Source: Tridacna crocea (lineage: Eukaryota > Mollusca > Bivalvia > Cardiida > Cardiidae). From it: a stretch of 64,000 bases of DNA. The first letter of the stretch is position 1; every line of letters begins with the position of its first letter. The position numbers and the translations under genes are program-made. Under the pieces are notes generated by a model. The model ran no database searches. It saw only the letters and a program-made list of their open reading frames with translations, and was not told the DNA's origin. Where the stretch lies: contig OX031065.1 of NCBI GenBank assembly GCA_943736015.1, positions 34,672,427-34,736,426 of the forward strand. Direction: 5' to 3'. Below are positions 1 through 10,955 of the stretch, one piece after another.

Positions 1-39
1 CAGCATTTTGAGTCTTCACTCTATTCCAGAATGCAAAGT

Positions 40-268
40 TTAACCCTTTACTACATAGATAATCATTTCTACGCATTGCTTGTGGGAGCCTTTGGAAAAC
101 ATTATGGCAAAAAGTGAAATTGCTTGTGACGAGCAATTTCACCTTTTGTCACATTGTTTTCCATGCTATCAAAAGATGTCATATACACATAAGAAATGGC
201 TTCATCCTTTCTGTTATTTAGGGTCAGTTAGAGATATCATGAAAATGCCTTATGGGGTAAAGGGTTAA
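40..268 (+). mobile_element. TTAA-MITE family B
   Basis: Defines family B: TTAA, CCCTTTACTxCATAGATACTC, a hairpin centred on TTGCTTGTGACGAGCAA with arms reading AAAACATTxTGGCAAAA, then ATGGGGTAAAGGG and TTAA. The ends match family A over 9-10 bp but the body differs. Open frames reading through the hairpin recur in every copy and are not genes. Confidence 0.85.
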
Positions 269-450
269 GACTTCAAAATTGAAAGCATTTGCAGGCAACA
301 ATTGAAATGTGGCATGGGGTTAACATTTAGCAGAGTTTAAAAAAATTCTGTGGTTTCCACCATTTTCTCCTTTTCTCACAATATTTTCAAAAACTTTTTT
401 CCTCCAGGTTTTGAAAATCTGGGATTGTTTGGTAAAAGGTTGATACATGA
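269..450 (-). mobile_element. TTAA-MITE family A, degenerate
   Basis: Remnants of the 3' end (GAAAGCATTTGCAGGCAAC) and of the hairpin half plus GGGATTGTTTGGTAAAAGG. Middle lost. Confidence 0.5.
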
Positions 451-755
451 ATAACTCTGTACTGAACTTCTGCTTTTCCTCTCCCAGAATGCTTTGCCAT
501 TTACCACCACACCAAATGTCTAGTCTATTCTCTAATCGGCGGCTTTTATGGACATGTTCTGTGCTGTCTGATCTTGGTTTACATTTGCTGTATATCAATT
601 TAGCTTTTGTTAGACTTCTGGTGTAAAGTAAATAGAAAATTTAATTTAATTCATAATATACTTGTTTCACTTTTAAGCATCAGAAAATATACAAATTAGT
701 GCTAAAACTAAGGTTTCTCTTGAAATTTAAGATGGTGTAGGCTAGAGATCAGAAC

Positions 756-985
756 TTAACCCATTACCACACAATCCCAACTTTTGACGACCCTGAGATA
801 GAAGCCTGTAGAAAACATTGTGGGAAAAGGAGAAAATGGTGGTAATGAGAATTTTCTTCTTTTCCCAGAATGTTTTCTACCTTTTACAAAACAAATTTAA
901 AATTTTCAGTCACTTTTATTTTGTCATCTGCAAAATGCTTTTGATTTGGACAAACCTATAATATTGTCGTTTGATAATGAGTCAA
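756..985 (+). mobile_element. TTAA-MITE family A
   Basis: Reference layout for family A, + orientation: TTAA, CYCWTTACCACACAATCC, GAAGCC, a hairpin with 32-bp arms (AAAACATTGTGGGAAAAGG...ATGCTGGT) around GGTAACC, CACTTTTATTTTGTCGTCTG, GCAAATGCTTTCAATTTGGA, TCGTTTGGTAAAGAG, TTAA. In this copy the right duplication has become TCAA and the hairpin loop has diverged. Confidence 0.8.
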
Positions 986-1906
986 GCAGCATAAGTTTTT
1001 AATTGCATGGATTTGGCATGACATTTCATTGGAGAATAGATGAAGAAATTTGGATGTATCTATTGGTGTTGGGCATAAGTTTTTTATTATCCTATGCATG
1101 AGTTTAATCTTATAATCCATACCTATTTCTTTCTCTTTAGCTTCTTTTTAACATTAATAGGATAATCTGCTTTCTCTAATAATACTTCTAATTATAGAAT
1201 GCATGTCTAGAAGCATGTTTATTATTGTGTTACTCTGATATTTGATGATTTTCATGAACTTTATGAATGAAACCTATGTTTTTAGATATTATGTGTTTTA
1301 ACTGTTCTTTACAGGAATATAGAATCTACGATTGACCTTTCTATTGATTTTGAATGACAGGTCTAGCAATGTGTTATCGGCCAATGAAAACGCAGGATTG
1401 GGAGTCGTGTAAACAAAAAAGTCTGACACAATTTCTGGTTAGCTTGTCAGGCTTGACAACCAATATAGCGCGTTTAAGGGGGAGTGGGGGGGGGGGGGCT
1501 GCTAAACTTCGTTGTCTGTGCATGTCATATTCTTGGAAGATTCGACTGTCTTATGTGATGCATCACTAGTGCCAAAAGCGGGCTGAGTGTAATATTATGC
1601 TCTATAAAGTAGTAATGCAGTAAATAGCTTTTATCAATATGTTTGAGGAAAAATGAGACCTGCTTTAGCTCCAGATTTCTCTAGACTGCTGATCATAGCT
1701 GAGTGAATTGTACGAGGTAGCGTTTTATTGAGTAAACGTTTATTTTAGCTTGAAATTCAAAGTAAAGGTTGTCACGTAGGAAAGTGGTTCGGTTCTGTAC
1801 CCAGGATGCCAAAATTAGATAGATGAGTATTTATAGAATGCCATCTAGCGGAAGATAATGTGCTAAACTTGCGTTTACAGAAAGGTCAATTGAGCTTATA
1901 TCAAAT
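986..1906. other. Stretch without gene or recognised repeat
   Basis: No coding potential I can support. It holds a run of G (about 1486-1498) in a G-rich patch starting near 1480. Confidence 0.5.
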
Positions 1907-2125
1907 AGCATTATTTTGGACTTGTCCAAATCAAAAGCATTAAATTATACAGAGAAAAAAATACAGAATTTGCACAAATGATGGCATTGTCCATGAAAGG
2001 GTAGAAAACATTGTGAGAATAGTTGAAAATGCTGGATTCCAGTGTTTTCTCCTTTTACCACTATGTTTTCAAAAGCAATCTTCTTCAGCTTGTTTGAACT
2101 TGGCATGTTTTTGGTGAAGGGTTAA
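1907..2125 (-). mobile_element. TTAA-MITE family A, degenerate
   Basis: Left end eroded. Hairpin arms differ (GTGAGAATAG against CCTTTTACCAC). Ends GGTGAAGGGTTAA. Confidence 0.6.
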
Positions 2126-2159
2126 ATAGGTCTTTAATGCCTTTGTCACATGTTTAAAT

Positions 2160-2262
2160 TATAGAGGTTACCAGTATTTTCTCCTTTTCCCACAATTGTT
2201 TCAAAAGGCTTCTTTCCCATGGTCATTAAAAGTCGGGATTGTGTGGAAAAGGGTGAAGCCAT
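2160..2262 (-). mobile_element. TTAA-MITE family A, right half
   Basis: Begins inside the hairpin (GGTTACCAG) and runs to GGGATTGTGTGG. No left half present. Confidence 0.55.
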
Positions 2263-2337
2263 CTTGATGTTTCTTTCAGAGACTGTAAGCAGAAGTTTGT
2301 TTGGTAGAGGTTCTAAGCAAATGTAACATGTATCTTT

Positions 2338-2435
2338 TGAAATCTTTACCACACGATCCCGACTCCCAATGACCCTGAGAAAGAAGCCTTTTGAAATATT
2401 GTAGGAAAAGAAGAAAATGCTGGTAGCCAGATCAT
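2338..2435 (+). mobile_element. TTAA-MITE family A, left half
   Basis: From CTTTACCACACGATCCCGAC to the hairpin centre; then unrelated sequence. Confidence 0.55.
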
Positions 2436-2615
2436 GAAGGCAAAAGTCTTTATAATTGGAATGGACAGACTGTTTTGCCAACCAGCTTTTTTCATGTTTT
2501 TGGACAATGATTCCTCACTACATAATCTAAAACTATTCTTATTATTGTAATTACAGAGTATCTCTCACTTGCAGATCCTTTTAAAAGAAGCAAGTCTAAA
2601 ATTTTGTGGCCCAAT

Positions 2616-2842
2616 TAATGCTTTACCACCCAATCTCTGGTTTTTATGACCCAGACAAAGAAGCCTTCTGAAAACATTGTGGGAAAAGAAGAAAATGCTG
2701 GTAACCAGCATTTCCTCCCTTTCCCACCATGTTTTCTACTCTTCTAAAGTCATGTGTCAATTTTTGAGTCACATTTATTTTGTCATTTGCAAATGCTTTG
2801 ATTAAGACAAGTCTGATATTTTATTGTTTGTTAATAAGTTAA
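2616..2842 (+). mobile_element. TTAA-MITE family A
   Basis: Full length with TTAA at both ends; ATAAG replaces AAGAG at the right TIR. Confidence 0.8.
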
Positions 2843-3116
2843 GCCAATTGATATACAATATTTCAATTCTCTCTTAAAACTTCCGCTAAATAAGCACTTT
2901 TAAGTGCTCTAAAAGTTAAAAAAAAAAAACTCTCACTGACATTGGGTCTCCCTTGTCTCTCGTTACGTATGCGTAGGTTAGACCTGTATCTTTTACAAAA
3001 AAGGATTACCTTGACAAATTTATTTGCACTTTGGGGCATTATACCGCATCCTACTGACATTTTTTTGTTTTAGAGGGTCTTCGTGATTCACGTCTAAATG
3101 CTGCATTTGTCTCCCT

Positions 3117-3346
3117 TTAACCCTTTACTGAACAATACCTGGTTTTCACAACCCGAGTGCAGAAGCATTCTGAAAACATCATGGAAAAAGGAGAAAATGC
3201 TGGTAACCAGCATTTTCTCCTTTTTCCAGGATGTTTTCTACTCTTCTAAAGTCAAGTTTCAATTCTTGAGTCATGTTTATTTTTTTGTCTGCAAATGCTT
3301 TTAACTTGGACAAAACTAAAATTCTGTCATTTGGTGAAGAGATTAT
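3117..3346 (+). mobile_element. TTAA-MITE family A
   Basis: Full length. Right duplication degraded to TTAT. Confidence 0.75.
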
Positions 3347-3362
3347 ATCATAAGCAGTCATA

Positions 3363-3572
3363 TACTCTATACCACAATCCCATAGTGTAACGACCTTCTG
3401 GTTTATGTTTTCCAAATATATTGTGAAAAAAAGAAGAAAATGTTGGTAACTGGTATTTTCTCCTTTCCCAGCAGTGTTCTCACCCTTTCAGTGACAAGTA
3501 CCAATATTTTGGCTATATTATATTTGTTATCTGCAAAGGCTTTTGATATGGACAAGTCTGTTAAAGAGTTAA
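3363..3572 (+). mobile_element. TTAA-MITE family A, degenerate
   Basis: Follows the previous copy within 20 bp. Hairpin with altered, still pairing loop (TGTTGGTAACTGGTA). Confidence 0.55.
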
Positions 3573-3804
3573 TTACATGTCTGCTTTGCATATTTAAATT
3601 TAGAATTTATAACAATAAATTCTCTGTAATTTTGATATAATCTGCATAAAACCTCTGTCATCTGTAGATTTGAAATTTCAACAGTTTATCCTGTCAAGGA
3701 AATAATAAGTCTCCAACAGTGTTGATTTTTTTTCGGTGTAAATGTCAGGCTCCGTTCTGGTTAGAGAATTTCTGTTGCTTCCTTGAAAAAGGTTATTTCC
3801 TTTA

Positions 3805-4028
3805 TTAACTCTTTACCGGATGAGGCGCGGTAATTTTGGTCTACTGAAATTGATAGAATTTGCAGACGACAAATTTTTGATTCGTGAAAAAGGTGGTATT
3901 TTTATGTGTAATGGAAGAAAACAGTGGATAATGAGAAAATGCTTGTTATGAGCATTTTCTCCTTTTTTCACAGTGTTTCCATACACATCAGAGCTGTAAA
4001 ATTCAGTTCTGATCTGGGAAAGGGTTAA
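3805..4028 (-). mobile_element. TTAA-MITE family A, variant
   Basis: TTAACTCTTTACCGGATGAGG start. Hairpin loop AATGCTTGTTATGAGCATT. Shares its right TTAA (4025-4028) with the next copy. Confidence 0.7.
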
Positions 4029-4254
4029 CACATTACCACACGGCAAAGTTTTAGACCTATCCAAACTGAAACATTTGCAGACGACAATTTCAAAGAGGCT
4101 CAAATAGTGCAATTCTGCTTTTATAGGGTAGAAAAAACTTCATGGGAAAAGGAGAAAATGCTGGTTACCAGCATTTTCTCCTTTTCCCACAATGTTTTCA
4201 AAAGGCTTCTTCCTCAGGGGCGTTAAAAGGTGTCATTGTGTGGTAATGGGTTAA
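4025..4254 (-). mobile_element. TTAA-MITE family A
   Basis: Full length with a perfect hairpin. Left TTAA is the right TTAA of the preceding copy. Confidence 0.85.
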
Positions 4255-4257
4255 GTC

Positions 4258-4640
4258 ATTACCATTAATGACAACATTTTTGCCTCAACCAAACTGAAAA
4301 CATTTGCGGAAAACAGATGCTGCTAAAATGATGACTTCTGTCTTTTTTGGAGCGGAAAAAAGTGCTTGTTAACAAGCTTTTTCTACTTTACCCACAATGT
4401 TTTCAAAAGCCTTGATTCAATCTGAATATGCTCTTAATTTGGAAACAAGAGGAAATGCTGGTTACCAATTTTTTTTCATTTTCCACAAATTGTTCTGTAA
4501 TGTCTTTCAGCTTAGAATTTTAAAAATTATGGATTTTATGTCAGTGAGGATGAAGCCTTTGAAAAAAGAAAAAATTGCGGGAAAAGGAGGAATTGCTGGT
4601 AACTAGCTTTTTCTCTTTTTCCGACAATCTTGTGTAACTT
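4258..4640. mobile_element. TTAA-MITE family A, two degenerate fragments
   Basis: A - strand fragment to about 4430 and a hairpin-type fragment at 4440-4630 (GGTTACC and GGTAACTAGC centres). Ends unclear. Confidence 0.4.
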
Positions 4641-4672
4641 ATTAAAGAAATATTCCACCATTTAAGCCACAT

Positions 4673-4901
4673 TTAACCCATTACCACACAACCCTTACTT
4701 TTCACGCCCCTGAGAAAGAAGCCTTTAGAAAACATTGTGGGAAAAGGAGAAAATGCTGGTAACCAGCATTTTCTCCTTTTCCCACAATGTTTTCTACCCT
4801 TCACAAAACAAATTTCAAATTTTAAGTCACTTTTATTTTGTCGTCTGCAAATGCTTTCAATTTGAACCAGTCTAAAATATTGTCGTTTGGTAATGGGTTA
4901 A
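4673..4901 (+). mobile_element. TTAA-MITE family A
   Basis: Near-consensus copy with an intact 66-bp palindrome and TTAA at both ends. Good reference copy. Confidence 0.9.
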
Positions 4902-5124
4902 ACTGCTGTGGGCAAATGCTTTCAGTTTGAGCAAGTTTACACTTTCGTTATGTGGTATAGAGTTAAAGCTGCCTCCACAGTAAAAGATTGAAGGTTGTTG
5001 TAGAAGCTGACTGCCAAAATGCAAAGATGCAGATTTTACTTCAAGATATTAAATTTAAAATGTCTCTTCCTCTATCGCATTTGCCTAAGGCCAAATTGAT
5101 TTGATTTGTGGATACATATTATGT

Positions 5125-5348
5125 TTAACCCTTTACCACATAAGCCCAGCTGGTTTTAATAACCTTAAAGAAGAAGCCCTTAAAATTATTATGGGAAAAG
5201 GAGATGATGCTGGTAACCAGCTTTGTCTCCTTCCCCCTCAATGTTTTCTACCCCATCAAAGACGAGTTCCATCATTTGATTCACATTGAATTGTTGTCTG
5301 CTTTGATTTGGACAAGTCAACATCTTTGTCCATTGGTAAAGAGATTTA
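5125..5348 (+). mobile_element. TTAA-MITE family A
   Basis: Hairpin reads GGAGATGATGCTGGTAACC. Right duplication eroded. Confidence 0.7.
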
Positions 5349-5493
5349 TTGACATAATTATTATTTATGTATGTTGCACTGTAATATTGATGATGCAGTG
5401 GGAGTGCATTGAAGGAAGTGAATTTTTGTAATCAGATCTGTATCAGAACACAATTTTAGTTTAAGACTCGTTCAAATCAAATATAGCTTTTTA

Positions 5494-6755
5494 GCTCACC
5501 TGAACACAACGTGCTCAAGGGGAGCTTTTAGGATCACCCGTCGTGCGTCAGTGCGTCGTCCATCGTCAACAATTCTTTAAACATCAACTCCTCCTAAATA
5601 GCTGGGCCAATTTGGACTAAACTTGGCTCGAATGTTCCTTGGGAGGTCCTCTTTAAAAACTGTCCATAGAATTCGATTCCATTAAAAACTCTGGTTGCCA
5701 TGGCAAGCAAATGGAATTGTTTAGCAAATTCTTTAAAAATCTTCTCCTCTCAAACTGCTGGTCGGATTTTGAAATAATTTCACAGATATGTTCCTTGGGT
5801 GACCCTTTTCAAAAAGTGTTCGTGAAATTTTGATCCATCAAAAAATGTGGCTCTGGTGAATGGGGGCTACCTGCACTATACAGAAATGAAGGAATTCTTA
5901 AAAATTCTTCTTCTCTGAAACCGCTGGTCGGTTTTTGAAATAATTTCAAGAGATGTTCTTTGGGTGACCCTTTCCAAAAATTGTTTATGAAATTTTGATC
6001 CATCAAGATACACGGCTCTGGTGAATGGGGGCTACTTGCACTGTACGGAAATAAATATATTCTTAAAAATTCTTCTTCTGTGAAACTGTTGGTCAGATTT
6101 CGAAATAATTTCGCAGAAATGTTCCTTTGCTGACCCTTTCCAAAATGTGTTGGCGAAATTTTGATCCGTCAAGAAACACGGCTCTGGTGAATGGGGGCTA
6201 CTTGCACTAGGGAAATGAAGAAATTCTCAAAAATTCTTCTTCTCAGAAACCACTTGTCAGATTTCAAAATAATTTCACAGAAATGTTCCTTGGATGACCC
6301 TTTTCAAAAATTGTTTGCGAAATTTTGATCCATCAAGAAACATGGCTCTGGTGAATTTGGGCTTCTTGCACTATATATACATGTAGCCATGAAGAAATTC
6401 TTTAAAATTCTTCTTCTCTGAAACGGCTGATCAGATTTTGAAATAATCTCACAGAAATTTTCCTTTGGTAACCCTTTTCAAAAATTGTTCACAAAATGCT
6501 GATTTAGCTAGAAACACGGATCTGGTGAATGGGGGCTGCTTGCACTATTTGGTCTTTAAAATTCTTTTTCTCTGAACAAAAGTTGCTCGAGAAATTTTGA
6601 TCCATCCAGAAACATGGCTCTGATGGCTGTAGGCTATTTACACTAATTCTTGAAAATTCTTCTTGTCCAAAATGGCCGATTAGATTTTGAAAAAAATGGC
6701 TATGGTTCTCTCAGAAATTCAGGTGAGCGATCCAGGGCCATCTTGTCCCTCATGT
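5494..6755 (+). mobile_element. Pearl-like element with GCTCACC terminus and satellite core
   Basis: Starts after TTA with GCTCACCTGAACACAACG and ends with CAGGTGAGCGATCCAGGGCC. Inside are about six tandem units of roughly 150 bp around GAAATTTTGATCCATCAAG and GGCTCTGGTGAATGGGGGC. No transposase. Non-autonomous bivalve elements with a satellite core are known; the class assignment here is inference. Confidence 0.7.
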
Positions 6756-6829
6756 TCTCATTCCCCGCAACGTTTTTATTTTTACCTTTCTCAAATAGCA
6801 TGATAAAACTAAATTTTGACTGATACCTA

Positions 6830-7025
6830 GGGCTGTATTCACCAACCATTCTTAAGAACATTCTTTGTCTTATTCTCCAGAATTTTCTTTATTTGTAAGT
6901 AACACAACTTCCGATTGGCTAAACCATTTGGTTTAGCCAATCAGAAATTGTGTTACTTACAAGTGTAGAAAACCTTGGCAAATAAGACTAATAATATTCT
7001 CAAGAATGGTTGGTGAATATGGGCC
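6830..7025. mobile_element. Palindromic MITE family C
   Basis: Almost one inverted repeat: TTCACCAACCATTCTTAAGA at the left answers AAGAATGGTTGGTGAA at the right. Centre TTGGCTAAACCA / TGGTTTAGCCAA. Confidence 0.75.
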
Positions 7026-7316
7026 TTGGTCCTTCGGTGCTCAATGGTTGGAGGGTCTTCTAGTGTCATTGGTTTTACCCAAGATTTGTAATCAGGAAGT
7101 AATGGTTTAATGATCCCATATGGTAGAATGAAATAATGTAGTGCCTTTGGGCAAGGCTCATGCACATCCCAAACCATTAATCTGGTTATCCATAGGAAAA
7201 ACATGGAACTCGCTGCTGTCATGTTATTCCTGCATCACCACTGAAAGTAGCATTTTGCAATTCAAAAAATCAGGATTTAGGATATTTCCATTTAGCCGCA
7301 GGTGAAAAAATTCTGC

Positions 7317-7530
7317 CATCAACTCTCTATACAAAATTTCACACCACAATTGAAGGTGTTTGTAGACAGCAAATTAAATGTTACAGGCTTGGTTTTCTAC
7401 TGAAAGGGTAGACAACATTGTGGAAAGGAGAAAATGCAGATTATTTCCATTTTCTTCCATTACCACAATAGAGACCAATTATAGCATTCACAGTGCTTGT
7501 TAAAAGTGGGGATTGTCTAGTAAAGGGATA
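7317..7530 (-). mobile_element. TTAA-MITE family A, degenerate
   Basis: Ends visible (CTCTATACAAAATT...GGGGATTGTCTAGTAAAGGG). Hairpin broken. Confidence 0.5.
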
Positions 7531-7674
7531 GATATATGAAACCTTGTAAAAAAAGGAGCAATTTTATTCCGATAACCAGCATGTTCTCCTTTCCCCAAAA
7601 TGTTTTCTAATTCTACCCTTTCAACGACAATCATTTGGCGTCATCATTGCTTGACTGATTGATTGAACGGTATT

Positions 7675-7905
7675 TTAACTCTTTACCGCACAATCCCAAC
7701 TTTTAACAACCCTGAGAAAGAAGCCTTTTGAAAACACTGTGGGAAAAGGGGAAAATGCTGATAACTAACATTTTCCCCTTTTCCCACAATGTTTTCTACC
7801 CTTCCCAAGGCAAATTTCAATTTTTCAGTAACATGTATTTTTGTTATTTGCAAAATATTTTCAATTTGGACCAGTCTATAAATTTGTTGTTTGGTAAAGA
7901 GTAAA
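7675..7905 (+). mobile_element. TTAA-MITE family A
   Basis: Full length. Both arms carry the same change (AAGGGGAAAATG against CATTTTCCCCTT), so pairing is kept. Confidence 0.85.
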
Positions 7906-7989
7906 GTAGTTTTCAACATTATTTCATTAAATTACTTGTATATATCATCACAACAGCCAATAGCATAATTATTCATGTATTTGTGATCT

Positions 7990-8148
7990 ATGTCCTGGGT
8001 TTTGCCACTACTAGGTTGGGGATCTGAAGTGTCTTGCTCAAGGACATTCCCAGAAAGAAACCCTGAGCTGTCAGCTGAGGCATGAACCTGAACCTGTCAG
8101 GTTCAGTGTTCTACTGTGACTCTGCCACTGAGCCACACAGGACCTCCG
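7990..8148 (-). repeat. tRNA-derived SINE fragment
   Basis: On the - strand it begins near TGTGTGGCTCAGTGGCAGAG, a box A match (TGGCNNAGTGG), with a box-B-like GGTTCAGGTTCATGCC downstream. Confidence 0.5.
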
Positions 8149-8217
8149 CCATCAGTGCATTTAATGTTGATTTACATTGCATGCAAAAGTGTCCATAGCT
8201 GTGCTTTGCACTCTTAA

Positions 8218-8441
8218 TTAACTCTTTACCACACAATCCCGACTTTTAACGACCCTGACATAGAAGCCTTTTGAAAACATTGTGGGAAAAGGAGAAAATG
8301 ATGGTAACCAGCATTTTCTCCTTTTCCCATTGTGTTTTCTACCCTTCCCAGAACAAATTTCAATTTTTCAGTCACCTTTGTCGTCTGCAAGTGCTTTCAA
8401 TTTGGACATATATAAATTTTTGTCGTTTGGTAAAGAGTTAA
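8218..8441 (+). mobile_element. TTAA-MITE family A
   Basis: Full length. Small deletion in the GTCAC...TTTGTCGTC part. Confidence 0.85.
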
Positions 8442-8497
8442 ACTGGTGGAAATAAGCTGTACTCTTCTAGAGTGAATCATCAACTCCTTCACCATGC

Positions 8498-8724
8498 TTA
8501 ACTCTATACCAAACGACAAAATTTTAGACTGGTTCAAACTGAAAGGATTTGCAGACGACAAAATGAACGTGACTAAAGAATTCAAATTTGTTTTAGGAAA
8601 AGAAGAAAACATTGTGGGAAAAGGAGAAAATGCTGGTTACCAGCATTTCTCCTTTTCCCACAATGTTTTCAAAAGACTTCTTTCATAGAGGTGTTAAAAG
8701 TCAGGATTGTGTGGTAAAGAGTTG
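8498..8724 (-). mobile_element. TTAA-MITE family A
   Basis: Full length. Right duplication changed to TTGA. Confidence 0.85.
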
Positions 8725-8925
8725 AAGGATCCAGAGATGGAAGGCTTTTGAAAAGATTGGGGAGAATGGAGGAAATGCTGGTAATAAGCATTACCTCCTT
8801 TTCCCACAGTATTTGCTACTCTTTCAACGGTTACAAACCTATTTAGCCATGTTTAATTTGGTTTGCAAATGCTTTTAATTTTGGAGGACTCTTAAAATAT
8901 TTTTCATTGTCCGGGAATGAGTTAA
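8725..8925 (+). mobile_element. TTAA-MITE family A, degenerate
   Basis: Left end lost where it abuts the previous copy. Altered hairpin GGAGGAAATGCTGG / GCATTACCTCC still pairs. Confidence 0.55.
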
Positions 8926-9159
8926 GTGTAAATTGAGGAAATAAATTTTGACAGTAAGTGATGATTTAGACAGCAGCATTCCATAACCTGAAAATAGATT
9001 TAGCCCAGTCACCCATATTCTAAAAGCGTACCGAAGAAAAACATTAACCGCTGATTATTCATTTTTGATTCCCGAAATGGTTTTGGTTCAGAGAATGACG
9101 AAAAAAACTTCTACATGTATGTTTCCTTTCAATGGATATTTTTAAAATATGTTACCTAG

Positions 9160-9389
9160 TTAACCCATTACCACACAATCCCTACTTTTGATGCCTCCTG
9201 AGAAAGGAGCCTTTAGAAAACATTGTGGGAAAAGGAGAAAAAGCTGGTAACCAGCATTTTCTCCTTTTTCCACAATGTTTTCTACCCTTCACGAAATAAA
9301 TTTCAAATTTTCAGTCACTTTTCTTTTGTTGTCTGCAAATGCTTTCGATTTTGACAAACTGAAAATTTTGTCGTTTGGTAAATGGTTAA
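9160..9389 (+). mobile_element. TTAA-MITE family A
   Basis: Full length; right TTAA (9386-9389) is shared with the next element. Confidence 0.85.
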
Positions 9390-9692
9390 CCCTTTATCAG
9401 ATGAGAGGATTTTAGGCCTGTCCAAATTGAAAGCATTTGCAGACAAGATTATGTGACCCTGATGACGAAATTTGTCAATAAGGGGGGTAGAAAACATTGT
9501 GAGAAAAGGAGAAAATGCTGGTTACCAGCATTCTGGTAACCAGCATTTTCTCTTTTTTCCCCACAATGTTTTCTTCTTTTTGATCTTCCCTTCTCAAAAC
9601 AAATTTCAATTTTTGAGTTGTGTTAATTTTGTCGTCTGCAAATGCTTCCAATTTGGGCAAGTCTAGAATTATGTCATTTGGTAACGAGTTAA
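9386..9692. mobile_element. TTAA-MITE family A, mirror-type hybrid
   Basis: Both ends are of the right-hand type (GATTTTAGGCCTG...GCAGAC at the left, GTCTGCAAATGC...GTCATTTGG at the right). The centre contains two copies of CCAGCATT. The whole 307 bp is a long palindrome lacking any left-hand end. Confidence 0.75.
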
Positions 9693-9699
9693 AGCAACC

Positions 9700-9815
9700 A
9701 AACCTTATAATGCTCCAATAGACCTATAGAAAAATGTCTTTGAACTGTGGAAAAAGGGGAAAATGCTTGAAATTAGCCATTTCTTCTATTCCCACAATGC
9801 TTTCTACCTATTTTT
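9700..9815 (+). mobile_element. TTAA-MITE family A, left half
   Basis: Truncated at 9815 by insertion of the pearl-like element. Confidence 0.5.
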
Positions 9816-10955
9816 TAAACAAGAAGGCCAAGATGGCCCTGGATAGCTCACCTGAATTTTTGAGATGACCATAGCCTATTTTTTTTTTTTGACGTTTTGA
9901 AACATTGGAACCAAATTTATAATTTTGCTAAGCAATTTTCAAAAGGTCACCTGTAAAATTCATTTTGAAATCTGACCATCAGTTTCAAAAAGAGTTTTTA
10001 AGAATTCTTCATTTCTGTATAAGAGCAAGTATTCCCCATCCACGAGAGCCATGTTTCTTGATGGATCAAAATTTACGAACAAGTTTTCAAAAGGGTCACC
10101 CAAGGAACATTTCGGAAGTTTTTTTTTTTAAATCTGACGAGGGGTTTCTGAGAAAGAGAATTTTCAAGAATTTCATCATGTCCATATCTGACTAGGGGTT
10201 TCAGAGAAGAAGAATTTTCAAGAATTTCTTCATTTCCATATAGTGCAAGTAGCCCCCATTCACCAGAGCCATGTTTCTTGACAGATCAAAATTTTGTGAA
10301 CAGTTTTTGAAAAGGGTCACCCAAGGATCATCTCTGTGAAATCATTTCAAAATCTGTCCAGCTGTTTCAGAGAAGAAGAATTTTTAAGAATTTCTTCATT
10401 TCCCTATAGTGCAAGTAGCCGCCATTCACCAGAGCCATGTTTCTTCACCAACAAAATTTCCCAAAAACTTTTTGAAAAGGGTCACCCAAGGAACATCCTT
10501 GAGAAATTATTTCAAAATCTGACCATCGGTTTCAGAGAAGAAAATTTTTTAAGAATTTCCTCATTTCCCTATAGTGCAAGTAGCCCCCATTCACCAGAGC
10601 CATGTTTCTTGACCAATCAAAATTTCGTGAACAGTTTTTGAAAAGGGTCACCCAAGGAACAACTCTGTGAAATTATTTCAAAATCCAACCAGCGGTTTCA
10701 GAGGAGAAGATTTTTAAAGAATTCCTTGATTTCTGTATAGTGCAAGTAGCCCCCATTCACCAGAGCCACAATTTTTTACGGATCAAAATTTCACGAACAA
10801 GTTTTGAAAAGGGTCACCCAAGGAACATATCTGTGAAATAATTTCAAAATCCGGTTTCAGAGGAGAAGATTTTTAAAGAATTTGCTAATAAATTCCATTT
10901 GGTTGCCATGGCAACCAGAGTTTTTGACGGAATCAAATTCTGTGAACACTTTTTA

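Noticed and set aside
80-268. Short open frames of 60-105 codons with recurring peptides such as [19 protein letters not shown] or [13 protein letters not shown]
   Set aside because: They are translations of the MITE hairpins, occur in all frames and on both strands, start at arbitrary ATGs and lack any domain.
1480-1500. G-run as a G-quadruplex control site
   Set aside because: A single homopolymer-rich patch without a gene nearby; may be a sequencing or assembly slip.
10336-10641. 101-codon open frame with repeated PYSASSPHSPEPCFL
   Set aside because: Translation of the pearl-like 150-bp satellite; no evidence of coding.
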